Positions 32,376-43,427 of a DNA stretch of 64,000 nt are shown piece after piece. The position numbers were made by a program, and so were the translations under genes. The stretch is from positions 151,993,501 to 152,057,500 of the forward strand of contig NC_081556.1 in NCBI RefSeq assembly GCF_963082655.1, in the 5' to 3' direction. The stretch's first letter is position 1; every line of letters starts with the position of its first letter. Origin of the DNA: Stomoxys calcitrans (Eukaryota > Arthropoda > Insecta > Diptera > Muscidae). Below the pieces are notes generated by a model, which made no database searches, was not told where the DNA came from, and was given only the letters and a program-made list of their open reading frames with translations.

Positions 32376-34200
32376 TTCTATACCCTCCACCAAAGGATGG
32401 GGATATACTCATTTCGTCATTCTGTTTTTAACACCTCGAAATATGACTCTGAGACCCCATAAAGTACATATATTCTTGATCGTCATGTCAGTTTAAGTCG
32501 ATCTAGCCATGTCCGTCCGTCCGTCTGTTCGTCCGTCTGTCCGTCCGTCTGTCCGTCCGTCCGTCCGTCTGTCCGTCCGTCTGTCCATCTGTCTGTCGAA
32601 ACGCTCACGCTAACTTTCGAAGGAGTAAAGCTTGCTGCTTGAAATTTTGCACAAATACTTTTTATTAGTGTAGATCGGTTGGGATTGTGAATGGGCCAAA
32701 TCGGTCCACGTTTTGATATAGCTGCCATATAAACCGATCTTGGGTATTGACTTCTTGAGCACCTAGAGGCCGCAATTCTCGTCCGATTTGACTGAAATTT
32801 TGCATGTTTTTGTTTTTTTTTGTATCACTTCCAACAACTGCGCTAAGTAGAATTCAAATCGGTTCATAATCTGGTACAGCTGTCATATAAACCGATATTG
32901 GATCTTGACTTCTTGAGCCAATAGAGCGCGCAATTCTCATCCGATTTGGATATAGCCCCCATATAGACTGATCCGCCGATTTAGAGTCTTAGGCCCATAA
33001 AAGCCATATTTATTATCCGATTTTGCTAAAATTTAGGGAAATGAGTTATGTGAGACCCTTCGACGTCCTTCGTCAATTTAGCCCTGATCGGTTCAGATTT
33101 GGATATAGCTGCCATATAGACTGATCCTCCGATTAAGGGTCTTCGGCCCATAAAAGCCACATTTATTATCAGAATTTGCTGAAATTTGGGACAATGAGTT
33201 ATGTGAGACCCTTCGACGTCCTTCGTCAATTTGTCCCTGATCGGTTCAGATTTGGATATAGCTACCATATAGACCAATTCTCCGATTTAGGGTCTTAGGC
33301 CCATTAAAGTCACATCTATTAATCGAATTTGCTGAAATTTGAGACAGTGAGTTGTCCTAGGCCCTTCGATATCTTTCTTCAATTTGGCCCAGATCGGTTC
33401 AGATTTGTATATAGCTGCCATATAAACCGATTTCTCGATTTAAGTTGTAAGGCCCATAAAGGTCACATTTATTATTCGATTTTGCTGAAATTTGGGACAG
33501 TGAGTTGTCCTAGGCCCTTCGATATCTTTCTTCTGCGAACTTCTGCGATCGGACCACATTTGAATATAGCTGCCATATATGCCGATCTCTCGGTTTTAGG
33601 GTTTGGGGCCATAAAAGGCGCATTTATTATTCGATTTTGCTGAAATTTGGGACAGTGAGTTGTCTTAGGCCCTTCGATATCTTTCTTCGATTTGGCCCAG
33701 ATCAGTCCAGATTTGAGTATAGCTGCCATATAGACCGATCTCTCGATTTAAGACGTTGGTCCCATAAAAGGCGCATTTGTTGTCCGAAGTCGCCGAAATT
33801 TGAGACTGTGTTTTGTGTTAGGCCCTTCGATATTTTTCTGCAGCTTGGCCCAAATCGGTCCAGATTTGGATATAGCTGCTATGTAGACCGGTATCTCGAT
33901 TTAAAGTCTTGGACCCATAAAAGGCACATTTATAATCCGATTTCACTGAAATTTGACACTGTGACTTATGTTAGGCTTTTCGACATCCTTGTCGTATATA
34001 GTTGAGATCGGTTTATTTTTAAATATAGCTAGTGTACTTATTAGTATTTGGTCCAAATCGGAATATATTGATATAACTACTATGGGACATAAGGTATGCA
34101 ATTTTCACCGGATTTTGATGAAAGGTGGTTCACATATATACCCAAGGTGGTGGGTATCCAAAGTTCGGCCCGGCCGAACTTAACGCCTTTTTACATGTTT
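32376..34200 (-). mobile_element. DINE-like element, chimeric termini
   Basis: The left end is type I (TATACCCTCCACCAAAGGATGG, AACACCTCGAAATATG). The right end is type II (CATATATACCCAAGGTGGTGG, palindrome TTCGGCCCGGCCGAA at 34164-34178, CTTAACGCC). The core switches from AAACCGATCTTGGG-type units to GACCGATCTCTCGATTTAAG-type units at about 32940. Long array, no coding. Confidence 0.75.
32509..32600 (+). repeat. GTCC/GTCT microsatellite expansion
   Basis: About 20 GTCCGTCC and GTCTGTCC units, an expanded form of the short run found in most DINE-like termini here. Confidence 0.85.
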
Positions 34201-36224
34201 TTAACTAATTTCAAATCGACCCCCACTATGCAATCCCGCTCAAGGAGCCTAAAGTCAACAACACAAAACAATCAAATTAAAAGGCAACAGGCATGAAACT
34301 TGAAGTGAAGAACAAAGCTCAAGTGTTGCAATGCCTTCGAACGGTTGGTGGTTAGTTGGGGACCACAAAAGAAAAGGAACAACAACAGCGATAAGAAGTT
34401 TTGCTAACTGAGGTCCTTTTTAATTTAACACTTGTGAAAATTAAAACTTTTTACCCCTCCTCATGCCAGAAAATCTCCTCAGTTGACTGACCAGGGTGTT
34501 CGTGTCCATAGTCATTCAGCATGTTCTTGCAGAAGTCCACAACTCGTAAATTCCACCACAGCACACAATACAGAAAGTTAAACACAAGAGTCTCAGGTGA
34601 TTGCCTAGCGAATGCTCATAAAGGCTAAGTAGTACAACAGCAATCGTGGTTGATGTGATCCTGTATCCTGTTTGGTTTCAATATTTAATGATGGCATCTT
34701 GGTGTTCGATTGCATCGATGTTCATATGGGGATAAGACACCATTGTCGATGAGCGGCAGGCCAATCTTGTGTTAACCCTTTGTTTATTTACACTGGTCAC
34801 TTATGGTGGTGGTGGTGGTGTTGTTGTGATAAGCAACATCATGTGGAGTTGTCAACATATCTGTGGCTTTTGCTGGCTGCTCATACTGCTGCAGATTGTG
34901 GTTTAAGGCCATAATGGCATCGACGTTTGTAGGGGCATTTTATTTAACCCAAAGACAAGAAATGCAAGCATTTCCCTTTCAACAGTCCTGTTCGCCCAAG
35001 AGGGTGAACAGGATTTTGATTTTCAAAATCTATGACTTTGGCTAACCAAGTTCACATAGCTGTTAGTGATTAAAATCCATTTTGGTTTTCGCCTCGTGTT
35101 TGCTTACATTCTTCGAGGCAAATGAAATAATTATGCCATAACATAAACACCCGAGGGTGCTGGTTAAGCCTTACACTCGATTTCATCACAATAGGTTTAA
35201 TGGATTATAATTCCATAGACAATTTAATAATGGCAAATACATATTTGAGAGCAGAATCATTGGGACTTTAAGTTAAATGCCGTCTCCGAGTCACATGGAC
35301 AGGAGTATAAAAGTTTAACAAGGCTGAAATACTTAATTTCATCAGCATTTAGAGGCTGATGACCACCGATGAATCGCTTCCAGTTCATTAAATTCCAAGA
35401 TACTTGCCTACTTGTTAATGGCGTTGGCTTAAAACTGTAATACTGCCAGCATTTGGGGAAAACTAATTTGTCACAATTAAAATGAAATGTTTTCAAAAAT
35501 TTAAATTAACACCAATTAAAGTTACTAATATCTGCAAAATTTAAAATCATGCCTCAAATAAAACACTGCCACATTCCTTTCTCCAAATCAATGTCTACAC
35601 TTTCTAATAACGGGCAATTTTAAAGGAATCCCTTTGAAATTAATTACTTCAAACAAAAGCCTTAATCGAGATTTAATCAAAAGCGAAAGGGCAGGACACT
35701 CAACTCAACATCTACTTCTCTCTCTATCATAGTTTTTCATCACAGACAGCAGACTCAAGTTTAACCACATGGCAGGCTAAGACTTTTACAGAACTTGGCC
35801 AGAAATTTGAGTTTGCCAATGATTTTAAGCGCATAGCTTTTGAGGGAATTGTTGTGGTAAAAGTTTGCAATAATTGTTATTTAAAAGACAAATAAGTTTC
35901 TGGTAGCAGAGAGGGGACCCCAACAATGTTAGAGTGACTGAAAGTGAAGGTCAGGATTCATCTCAACACCAAAATCATATCCGTTGCTGAGATACATTGG
36001 AAGAACGTTAAAATTTCTTCAAAGACAAACTTTCAATAAAACAAAGTTTGAACCAAATTATTCTAAAGAAATATATCAATTACATTTTTCTTAAAGACTA
36101 CATTTCAAAGTAACTTTTCCTTAAGACACAATTGTATCAAAATTTTCCTATTATCAAAATACGAAATTTAAAGAAATTTTCTCCATAGTCAAATTTTCAG
36201 TGAGCATTTTGTTTAGCGCAGAAA
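34201..36224. other. Unassigned, possibly intronic or intergenic host DNA
   Basis: Low in recognisable repeats apart from a short GGT run at about 34806-34821. No supported exon, RNA gene or element. Confidence 0.45.
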
Positions 36225-37387
36225 AAACAAAAGTCGTTTAGTTCGGATCCCACCACCTCGGGTATATATGTAAATCACCTTTCGCCATAATCCGGTGAAA
36301 AATGCATAATTTATGCCCTATAGCAGCGTTATCGATATATGGTCCAATATGGACCCAATTCGACAAGGAAATTGAGAGGTCTAAAATCTAAAATATTGGT
36401 CGTTTTGGTAGCCATATCCAAATATAGGCCAATCTGAACTATATACAACACGGATTTCGAAAAGCCTAACATAAGTCACTGTGACAAATTTCGGCGAAGT
36501 CAGACAATAATTGCACTTTTATGGGCCCAAAACTTAATATCGAGAGATCGGTCTATATGGCAACTATATCCAAATCTGGGCCGATCTAAGTCAAATTGAA
36601 GAAGAATGTTGAAAGGCATAACACAACTTACTGTCCCAAATTTTGGCGAAATCGGATTATAAATGCGCCTTTTATGTGCCCAATACCTTAAATTCGGTCT
36701 ATATGGCAGCTATATCCAAATCAGAACCGATTTGAGCCAAACTGAAAAATAATGTTGAGGGGCCTAGCACAACTCACTGACCCAAATTTCGGACAATAAT
36801 TGAGCATTTTATGGGCCTAAGACCTTAAACCGAGATATCGGTCTGAATGGCAGCTATATCCAAATCTGGACCGATCTGTGTCATGTTTTACGGTCCCAAA
36901 TTGCGGCAAAATTGGATAATAAATGTGGCTTTTATGGGCCCAAAACCATAAAGGAGAGATCGGTCTATATGGCAACTATATCCAAATCTGGATCGATCTA
37001 GGCCAAATTAAAGAAAGATGTTGAAGAGCCTAACACAACTCACTGTCCAAATGTTGGCATAATAAATGCGCTTTTTATGCGAGCAAGACCTTAAAGCGAG
37101 AGATCGGTCTAGATGGCTGCTATAAACAAATCCGGACCGATATAGGCCAAATTAAAAAGCATGTCGATGGGCCTAACACAACTCACAGTTCCAAATTTCG
37201 GCGAAATCGGTCAATAAATGCGCCTTTTATGGATCCAAGACCTTAAATCGAGAGATCGGTCTATATGGCAGCTACATCCACATGTGGAACGATCTAGGCC
37301 AAATTGAAAAGTCGAATTGACTAACACAACTCATTTTCCCAAATTTCGGTGAAATCGGACATGACATTTGGTAACTTCATTAGTATT
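36225..37387 (+). mobile_element. DINE-like type II element, truncated at the (GATAAT)n array
   Basis: It starts GTTTAGTTCGGATCCCACC, with half of the palindrome lost, and CTCGGGTATATATGTAAATC. Core units with GAGAGATCGGTCTATATGGC repeat about every 146-153 bp. It passes straight into the microsatellite, and no GTCCGTC end follows on the far side. Confidence 0.7.
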
Positions 37388-37840
37388 ATTATGATAATGA
37401 TAATGATAATGATAATGATAATGATAATGATAGTGATAATGATAATGATAATGATAATGATAATGATAATGATAATGATAATGATAATGATAATGATAAT
37501 GATAATGATAATGATAATGATAATGATAATGATAATGATAATGATAATGATAATGATAATGATAATGATAATGATAATGATAATGATAATGATAATGATA
37601 ATGATAATGATAATGATAATGATAATGATAATGATAATGATAATGATAATGATAATGATAATGATAATGATAATGATAATGATAATGATAATGATAATGA
37701 TAATGATAATGATAATGATAATGATAATGATAATGATAATGATAATGATAATGATAATGATAATGATAATGATAATGATAATGATAATGATAATGATAAT
37801 GATAATGATAATGATAATGATAATGATAATGATAATGATA

Positions 37841-37845
<5 letters not shown>
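37388..37845 (+). repeat. (GATAAT)n microsatellite, left part
   Basis: About 76 uninterrupted GATAAT units except for one GATAGT variant near 37432. It ends ATGAT directly against a poly(T) run. Long frames reading Ile-Ile, Met-Ile or Leu-Ser are artefacts of this repeat. Confidence 0.98.
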
Positions 37846-37888
<43 letters not shown>

Positions 37889-38109
37889 GGGTCAGGATGG
37901 GAAAATGCTTTACGCATGTGACGAGTACGTCTCTCGCCTTATGCCGGGCTCCGTAGTCAACGGTACCGGCTAAAAACCCACCCTGTGACACCCCTGGGAG
38001 TTAATTCCACCTCGGAACCGCTTTCGCATTACTTCGAGGTGGACCCCATATCTGGTGATTATCCATTTCGTCTTCATTGTGTCTGCGTCCAGACCTCCGC
38101 ATTTATACT

Positions 38110-41100
38110 CTACGCCGCTGCGTCCAGGTCAGCTTTCTTCCTGCGCAGTACTTGTTCGGCATATCTCTTCACCGCCTCCCACTTTCTCTCGTCCTCCAGC
38201 ATTTTTTGGACTATTGTCTCAGGCGTAACGTCGCCAATCACTGCTTCCAACTCGCTGCGTCTTTCAACCCAGCGCTCGCAGTGGAAAAAAGTGTGCTCCA
38301 CATCGTCTTCAACTTCAACCTCCTCATAAATACACTTGCTTGAGGAGCATTTGCCCATTTTATGCAGGTATTTCCGGAAGTAACCATGTCCTGTTAACAT
38401 CTGTGTGACGTAATAGTTGACGTCGCCGTGCTTCCTTTCTTTCCATATCCGTACATCGGGTATTAATCGTCGCGTCCATCTGGCCCGATTTTCGCTAGTC
38501 CACCTTTGTTGCCATCTCTCGGTAGTCTCCTCTCGTATGGCCTGTGTATGATCCATTTGGGCCCCGTCCTGTATTCTTTGAGTGTTGGACCTCTCGGTGT
38601 AGAGCCTGGCGCGCTGCATGGCCTGCAGGTCTATCGGAACCATTCCGGCTATTACAAGGGCTGCGGGCTCCGACACTGTCCGGTAGGATGATATGACTCT
38701 AAGTGCCGCCGTCCTCTGTACCGAGAGCAGGGATTTCGCTCGGTATGCCGTCTGCAGTGTCTGGCCCCATATTTCGCTTCCATAGAGGAGGATGCTATTG
38801 CATGTCTCCATTAAGAGTCTGCGCCTGCTTGGGAGAGGCCCACCTATGTTTGCCATCAGTCGACTAAGTTGCGCCGTTATCTTTGAGGCTTTTGTTGTCG
38901 CGTGCCGTATTTGCTCTGCGTAGGTCAGCTTTGTATCTAGTCGGATTCCTAGATATTTGATCGATCTCTTGGTCTTCACCAGTATATCGTCTATACGCAT
39001 ATCCACATCCACTGGGATATTTTTTCTCGTTAGGAGAAGTAGTTCCGTTTTCTGCATCGCAAGTTGTAGGCCATGGGAATCTAGCCAGTCCCTTGCCCTT
39101 AGCATCACCTGCCGTAATTTGCGCTCAGCGCCTTCCGTGTCTCTTGCCGTGATGACTGCAGCAATGTCATCAGCATATCCTACTAGAAAGGTTCCGTCTG
39201 GCATTTCCATTCGCAATATTCCATCATAACTGGCATTCCAGAGGTCCGGTCCGAGTATGGAGCCCTGCGCCGCTCCTGATGTGACCTCATATTCACTCGT
39301 TCCATCTTGAGAATTATAGATAAGTACCCTGTCACTCAAGTAACTTCTCATTATTCTCATCAGGTACGCCGGGATATTAAAGTCCTCTCTGAGCGATTTG
39401 AGGACGTCAGACCATCTAAGGCTGTTGAAAGCGTTCTTCACATCCAGTGTGGCCAAGAGGACAATTGGCCTGGAGTAGTGGTTCCTTTGCCTAGCCACCT
39501 CTACTATCTCCACCACATCTCTGAGGGCTCCGATCGTGGACATTCCTGCCCGGAAGCCATGTTGTCTCATTGAGAGTCCACCTCCCTCGATGATGGCGTC
39601 CTGGAGCCGTGGCTTCAGTAGTCTCTCCAAAAGCTTGCCGGCCGTATCCAGCATACATAGTGGTCTGTATGTGGATGGGGATATTGGATCACCTTTGCCT
39701 TTGCTTATGAGCACCAGCTTTTGTCGCTTCCATACTTCCGGAAAAACACCTGCCATTAGACACCGATTAAACATTTCAAGAAGAAATTCGGGTCTATTCT
39801 CGGCTATCAGCCTGATTACCTCGGACGGTATTCCGTCGGGGCCGGGGGCTTTTCTGCTCTGGAGGCTGCGGGCTGCATTCTTTAGCTCCTCTATCGTGAA
39901 CGGGTTTGTGTTTTCCGTTGGCTCTTCATTAACTTCGTCTTCTATACGGTCGTGTCGGGGAAAGAGTGTATGGACTATATTTTCCATTGTTCTCCCGTCC
40001 ATCACCGCTGTTGGGCTCCGTGTGCCGAGCTTCTCCATCACAATTTTGTATCCGAGGCCCCAAGGATTTCGGTTAATATCTTCTCTTAGTTCCTCCCACT
40101 TTTCTTTCTTGCTCCTTTCTATTTCGGCAGCGAGTATCTTTTTTGCCTCCTTGTAAAGAGCGTGTTCTGTCTCAGCCGTGCCCCTGCGACGAGCTCTCGT
40201 GTATCTGCGTCTTAGTTTGATGCAGTTGCTTCGTTTCTCAGCTATGGCATCATTCCACCAGTGCACTGCGGTTTTATTTCCCCTCGGCCTTTTGAGTTTT
40301 GGCATGGATTTCTTACATCCGTACTCTATGATTTCCATCACCCGTTCCACTGTCGACGGAACGTCTAGTTCATCCAGCTCTGACCACACGGCTTGCCGGT
40401 CGATTTCCGCCAGGAGTTTTGAGGAGTCGAGCTTGCTCACGTTCCACTTTCGTGTACTGGTGCTCCTTTCCTCGTTAACTGTGTTCCCTCCAGTATTGAA
40501 GGAGAACATAATGTACTGGTGATCGCTTGCCGTGTAAGTTTCCAGTACGCTCCACTCTGTTATTTTTCCGATGATTTCCTCGGACGCAAGGGTGATGTCC
40601 GGTATAGTGCCTTCGCAGCCGGGTCGCCTAAAGGTTGGCACGTCTCCAGTGTTTACAACGAGTAAACCGGTTCTTGCGGCCATGTCTAGAACTCGTCTCC
40701 CTCTTGGGTTGGTTGTTGGCATGCCCCATTCCACCGCTCGAGAGTTGAAATCGCCAGCTACTACGTGATGGCCGTCTAATCCACGCATTGTGTCCTCGAT
40801 CTCATCGAGTTTTGCCTCGTAGGCGTCGATGCTGTCACTAGGAGTGAGGTAGCAGCTAAACAGCGTAAAGTGGTTTAACTGCACCCAGACGTAACCGTCT
40901 CCACTTCCGCTCTTTACTGGTGAGATGCCATTGCGGTATGGGATCCAGATAGCAGCTGTTTTTGTGGGATCCTCCAGCCAGGACCCTTGGTCTCTCCTTC
41001 CATATTGCTCGCTTATAATCACGATGTCAGCACGTTGTTCTGCGACTATCTGTGATAGGAGATCATGTGCGACTTTACACCTGTGCATGTTGGCCTGCAG

Positions 41101-41112
41101 TATTCTCAGCAT
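38110..41112 (-). CDS. R1-clade ORF2: endonuclease and reverse transcriptase
   Basis: 1000 residues. The N-terminal 215 form an AP-like endonuclease with N8, E35, D121/N123 (AGDFNSRAVEWG) and S196-D197-H198 visible. The reverse transcriptase follows: APGPDGIPSEVIRLI, YRPLCMLDTAGKLLERLLKP, HGFRAGMSTIGALRDVV, ATLDVKNAFNSLRW, GAAQGSILGPDLWN and catalytic Y646-A-D-D649. C922, C927, H940 and C945 form the C-terminal zinc knuckle. Length and layout match R1-clade ORF2 proteins. The enzyme would nick the target and prime reverse transcription there. The start codon overlaps the ORF1 stop (ATGCTGA, 41106-41112). No internal stop or shift was seen. Confidence 0.92.
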   Translation of the reverse strand: MLRILQANMHRCKVAHDLLSQIVAEQRADIVIISEQYGRRDQGSWLEDPTKTAAIWIPYRNGISPVKSGSGDGYVWVQLNHFTLFSCYLTPSDSIDAYEAKLDEIEDTMRGLDGHHVVAGDFNSRAVEWGMPTTNPRGRRVLDMAARTGLLVVNTGDVPTFRRPGCEGTIPDITLASEEIIGKITEWSVLETYTASDHQYIMFSFNTGGNTVNEERSTSTRKWNVSKLDSSKLLAEIDRQAVWSELDELDVPSTVERVMEIIEYGCKKSMPKLKRPRGNKTAVHWWNDAIAEKRSNCIKLRRRYTRARRRGTAETEHALYKEAKKILAAEIERSKKEKWEELREDINRNPWGLGYKIVMEKLGTRSPTAVMDGRTMENIVHTLFPRHDRIEDEVNEEPTENTNPFTIEELKNAARSLQSRKAPGPDGIPSEVIRLIAENRPEFLLEMFNRCLMAGVFPEVWKRQKLVLISKGKGDPISPSTYRPLCMLDTAGKLLERLLKPRLQDAIIEGGGLSMRQHGFRAGMSTIGALRDVVEIVEVARQRNHYSRPIVLLATLDVKNAFNSLRWSDVLKSLREDFNIPAYLMRIMRSYLSDRVLIYNSQDGTSEYEVTSGAAQGSILGPDLWNASYDGILRMEMPDGTFLVGYADDIAAVITARDTEGAERKLRQVMLRARDWLDSHGLQLAMQKTELLLLTRKNIPVDVDMRIDDILVKTKRSIKYLGIRLDTKLTYAEQIRHATTKASKITAQLSRLMANIGGPLPSRRRLLMETCNSILLYGSEIWGQTLQTAYRAKSLLSVQRTAALRVISSYRTVSEPAALVIAGMVPIDLQAMQRARLYTERSNTQRIQDGAQMDHTQAIREETTERWQQRWTSENRARWTRRLIPDVRIWKERKHGDVNYYVTQMLTGHGYFRKYLHKMGKCSSSKCIYEEVEVEDDVEHTFFHCERWVERRSELEAVIGDVTPETIVQKMLEDERKWEAVKRYAEQVLRRKKADLDAAA

Positions 41113-42486
41113 GCCTGCTGTTTGCCTCCTTTACATCTCTCTGACCCAGGAAGATGATCCGTCGGGCCTTTTCCCCTCTGCGAGCAAATACAGCATTTCC
41201 GAGGGTTATGGCACTCCTTCATCTTGTGCCCACTCTCGCCGCATCTAATGCATAGTCCCATTCCTTTCCTGTCGGGTCCCTTGCACTCCCACTGTAGGTG
41301 GCCGGCTCCAAAACATCTGAAGCAGCGCTTTCTTTCATCCCGATAGTTTAGCCGACAATTCGTCATTCCTATCAGGAGCCTGCTGGTCTTCAACAAAATA
41401 TTGACGCAGCTAGTTGGCAGAGAAACGAAGGCCCTCCTCTGCTCCTTCGAATTAAGTGCTGTCAGCTGCACAGTCACTTCTCCAGCTGTCGTTCCCGTTG
41501 CCTTGATCAGTGATCTCGTCGGCGGTCGAGAGGGAGTCCAAGTCACGGATCTCAATTGTCGCCTTCGGTTTCATGTACTGCACGACTGCAGCCTCCTTAA
41601 GGACGCCTTTGAGGGACTCGCAGAACACCTCCTTGTTTCCTCCTCTGCCCATCACGAGAAGAACTGCACCCGTTCTCGTTTTCTGGACGGAGCGGATGGC
41701 GACCTCGGCTTCCTCCGGTTTCGCGTTTCGCCTGAGGTCCCTGAGCACGTCCGCGTAACTATGCCCCTCCTTCGGCTTGATTAACACGGCCTCTGGTCGC
41801 TGCCTGGGTTTCCGTGGTCTCCGAGCGCGCGGTTTTCGCCGCGGGTTCCTCCTTGACGTTCTTGCCTCTTCTTCGGGCTTCTTCTTCTCAGCCTCTTTGT
41901 CGGGCTTCCTCTTTCCGGCTGTTTTCGCCGGTGGTTTCACCTCTACAGCTTTATCCTTCTTCTTTTTGCCAGGATTTTCTTCGACTGGACTCGGCGCGCT
42001 CCTCTTGTTTTGCGCCGTAGAAGGCGTCGACATGTTGGTTGATGTCGTGGGAGTCTCCGCTATTATTGGCCTGCTTTGCTGTTTCTGCTTCTCCGCGGCC
42101 TTCCAGTTTTTGCGGTAGCTCCCAATAATGTCCAAGATTTCCTCTATCTCAGACACACCATTTTGGACATCCCTGCTAATGTTCTTCTGCCTTCCTATAG
42201 CTAGTCGCATCTGGCGAAGGACTTTCTTGCACTTTTCAAGCGCCTCCTCCTCCTAAAGTCGCATCTTCAAGATGAACTCTTGTCTAGGAGAACTGGTGCT
42301 GTTCTCGCATGTCTCCGCGTTGTTCTCCGCTGGGGTACAGTCTAACGCTATACTTCTTACCTCCTTCTCTTTCTCGACACTGGGCCCGGAGGCTAGTGGA
42401 GAATTTACCGGTGATCGATGTACTTTCGATCTTCTTCCAAAGATCGATTCCATCTCCTCTGCTGCTATGTTAATGGGTGTTTCCAT
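41106..42486 (-). pseudogene. R1-clade ORF1 (gag-like), broken by a stop and a frameshift
   Basis: The likely start is the METPINIAAEE methionine at 42486; a longer open frame begins at 42645. An in-frame TAG at 42255-42253 interrupts the frame, which then continues through a Lys/Arg/Pro-rich region. A one-base shift near 41505-41515 moves the C-terminal part into another frame. That part has CFRCFGAGHLQWEC, CIRCGESGHKMKEC and a third Cys/His knuckle, which bind nucleic acid in related proteins. The breaks are described only. Without a working ORF1 the copy is probably non-autonomous, unless the breaks are sequencing errors. Confidence 0.8.
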
Positions 42487-43155
42487 TTTAATCGGGTCCC
42501 CACTTACAGCCGTTGTCTGTGTCCGATAATGTAGTCGCCCTTTCGCAGAGCGATGACCCCGAGGGTCCCTTTGCAAGCAGTGAGGTCCTCGCGAGGGTTG
42601 ACGCAAGACCTTATGAGTACTTGCGTTCAGAGCCAGGTCGGGCATTAATCTGGATATCGTATCAACAGAACCTACATTACCAACTTAATGGTTACGAGGC
42701 ACAGATCGTTCCCTAAGGCCTGCCAGGGGTTTAACGGGACGGAGGCAGCGGTGGCATTAGCCTGAAAGCCATTTCGAGAGGGATGTCACTCCCTCCTACT
42801 CAGGTAACAGAATACCACAGCCGTCAGCTCGTAGCATCAATCCAAATCGGTTATCAAAATCATGTTCCAGTGTACGCGCCAGGGTCAAAGTCCCCTTGAT
42901 TGGGGAATCCACGGGGGCATCACTCCCCAGACTGCATCTATCTGTAGAGCACCCCTGTGGGTGGATACTTAGTCAACTGGCGGCATCCATTCGCCATGTC
43001 GCGAAGACGTCGTTGGCTATAAATGCCTTTTTGTAGCATGTCCTCGGTCTTCACCGCTCGTGGTCGGGGGCTGCTTATTTTTCACAGCTAACCTTTAGGT
43101 CGTTCAGCCATCCGCCACCTGCTGACCCCGATAGTAGCCTGAGCTCGGCCCTACC
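42487..43155 (-). other. R1-clade element 5' UTR region
   Basis: GC-richer than the surroundings, with the same base composition as the element, and it stops sharply at the (GATAAT)n array at 43156. The sharp border suggests a full-length or nearly full-length 5' end. Confidence 0.6.
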
Positions 43156-43427
43156 ATAATGATAATGATAATGATAATGATAATGATAATGATAATGATA
43201 ATGATAATGATAATGATAATGATAATGATAATGATAATGATAATGATAATGATAATGATAATGATAATGATAATGATAATGATAATGATAATGATAATGA
43301 TAATGATAATGATAATGATAATGATAATGATAATGATAATGATAATGATAATGATAATGATAATGATAATGATAATGATAATGATAATGATAATGATAAT
43401 GATAATGATAATGATAATGATAATGAT
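43156..43427 (+). repeat. (GATAAT)n microsatellite, right part
   Basis: About 45 perfect units beginning ATAATGATAATG. It uses the same unit and orientation as the left part. The unique sequence after it (TGAGTTAGCCAACATTAGCC) does not continue the DINE-like element to the left. Confidence 0.98.

Larger units (their letters stand above)
37846..43155 (-). mobile_element. R1-clade non-LTR retrotransposon inserted in (GATAAT)n
   Basis: Read on the minus strand: 5' UTR about 42487-43155, ORF1 (damaged), ORF2 (intact, 1000 codons), 3' UTR 37887-38109 and poly(A) 37846-37886 (41 T on plus). The 5310-bp unit is bordered on both sides by the same (GATAAT)n repeat in the same orientation (37388-37845 and 43156-43427), so it appears to have landed inside one array. 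ORF1 with three CCHC knuckles, ORF2 with AP-endonuclease, RT and a C-terminal CCHC, and a 7-base ORF overlap fit the R1 clade. The target duplication cannot be read because the flanks are repetitive. Confidence 0.88.

Noticed and set aside
37321..37991. Long frames of Ile, Met-Ile or Leu-Ser repeats
   Set aside because: They translate the (GATAAT)n microsatellite and poly(T), not genes.
38110..41112. R1 element in 28S rDNA
   Set aside because: No rRNA sequence flanks it; both sides are (GATAAT)n.
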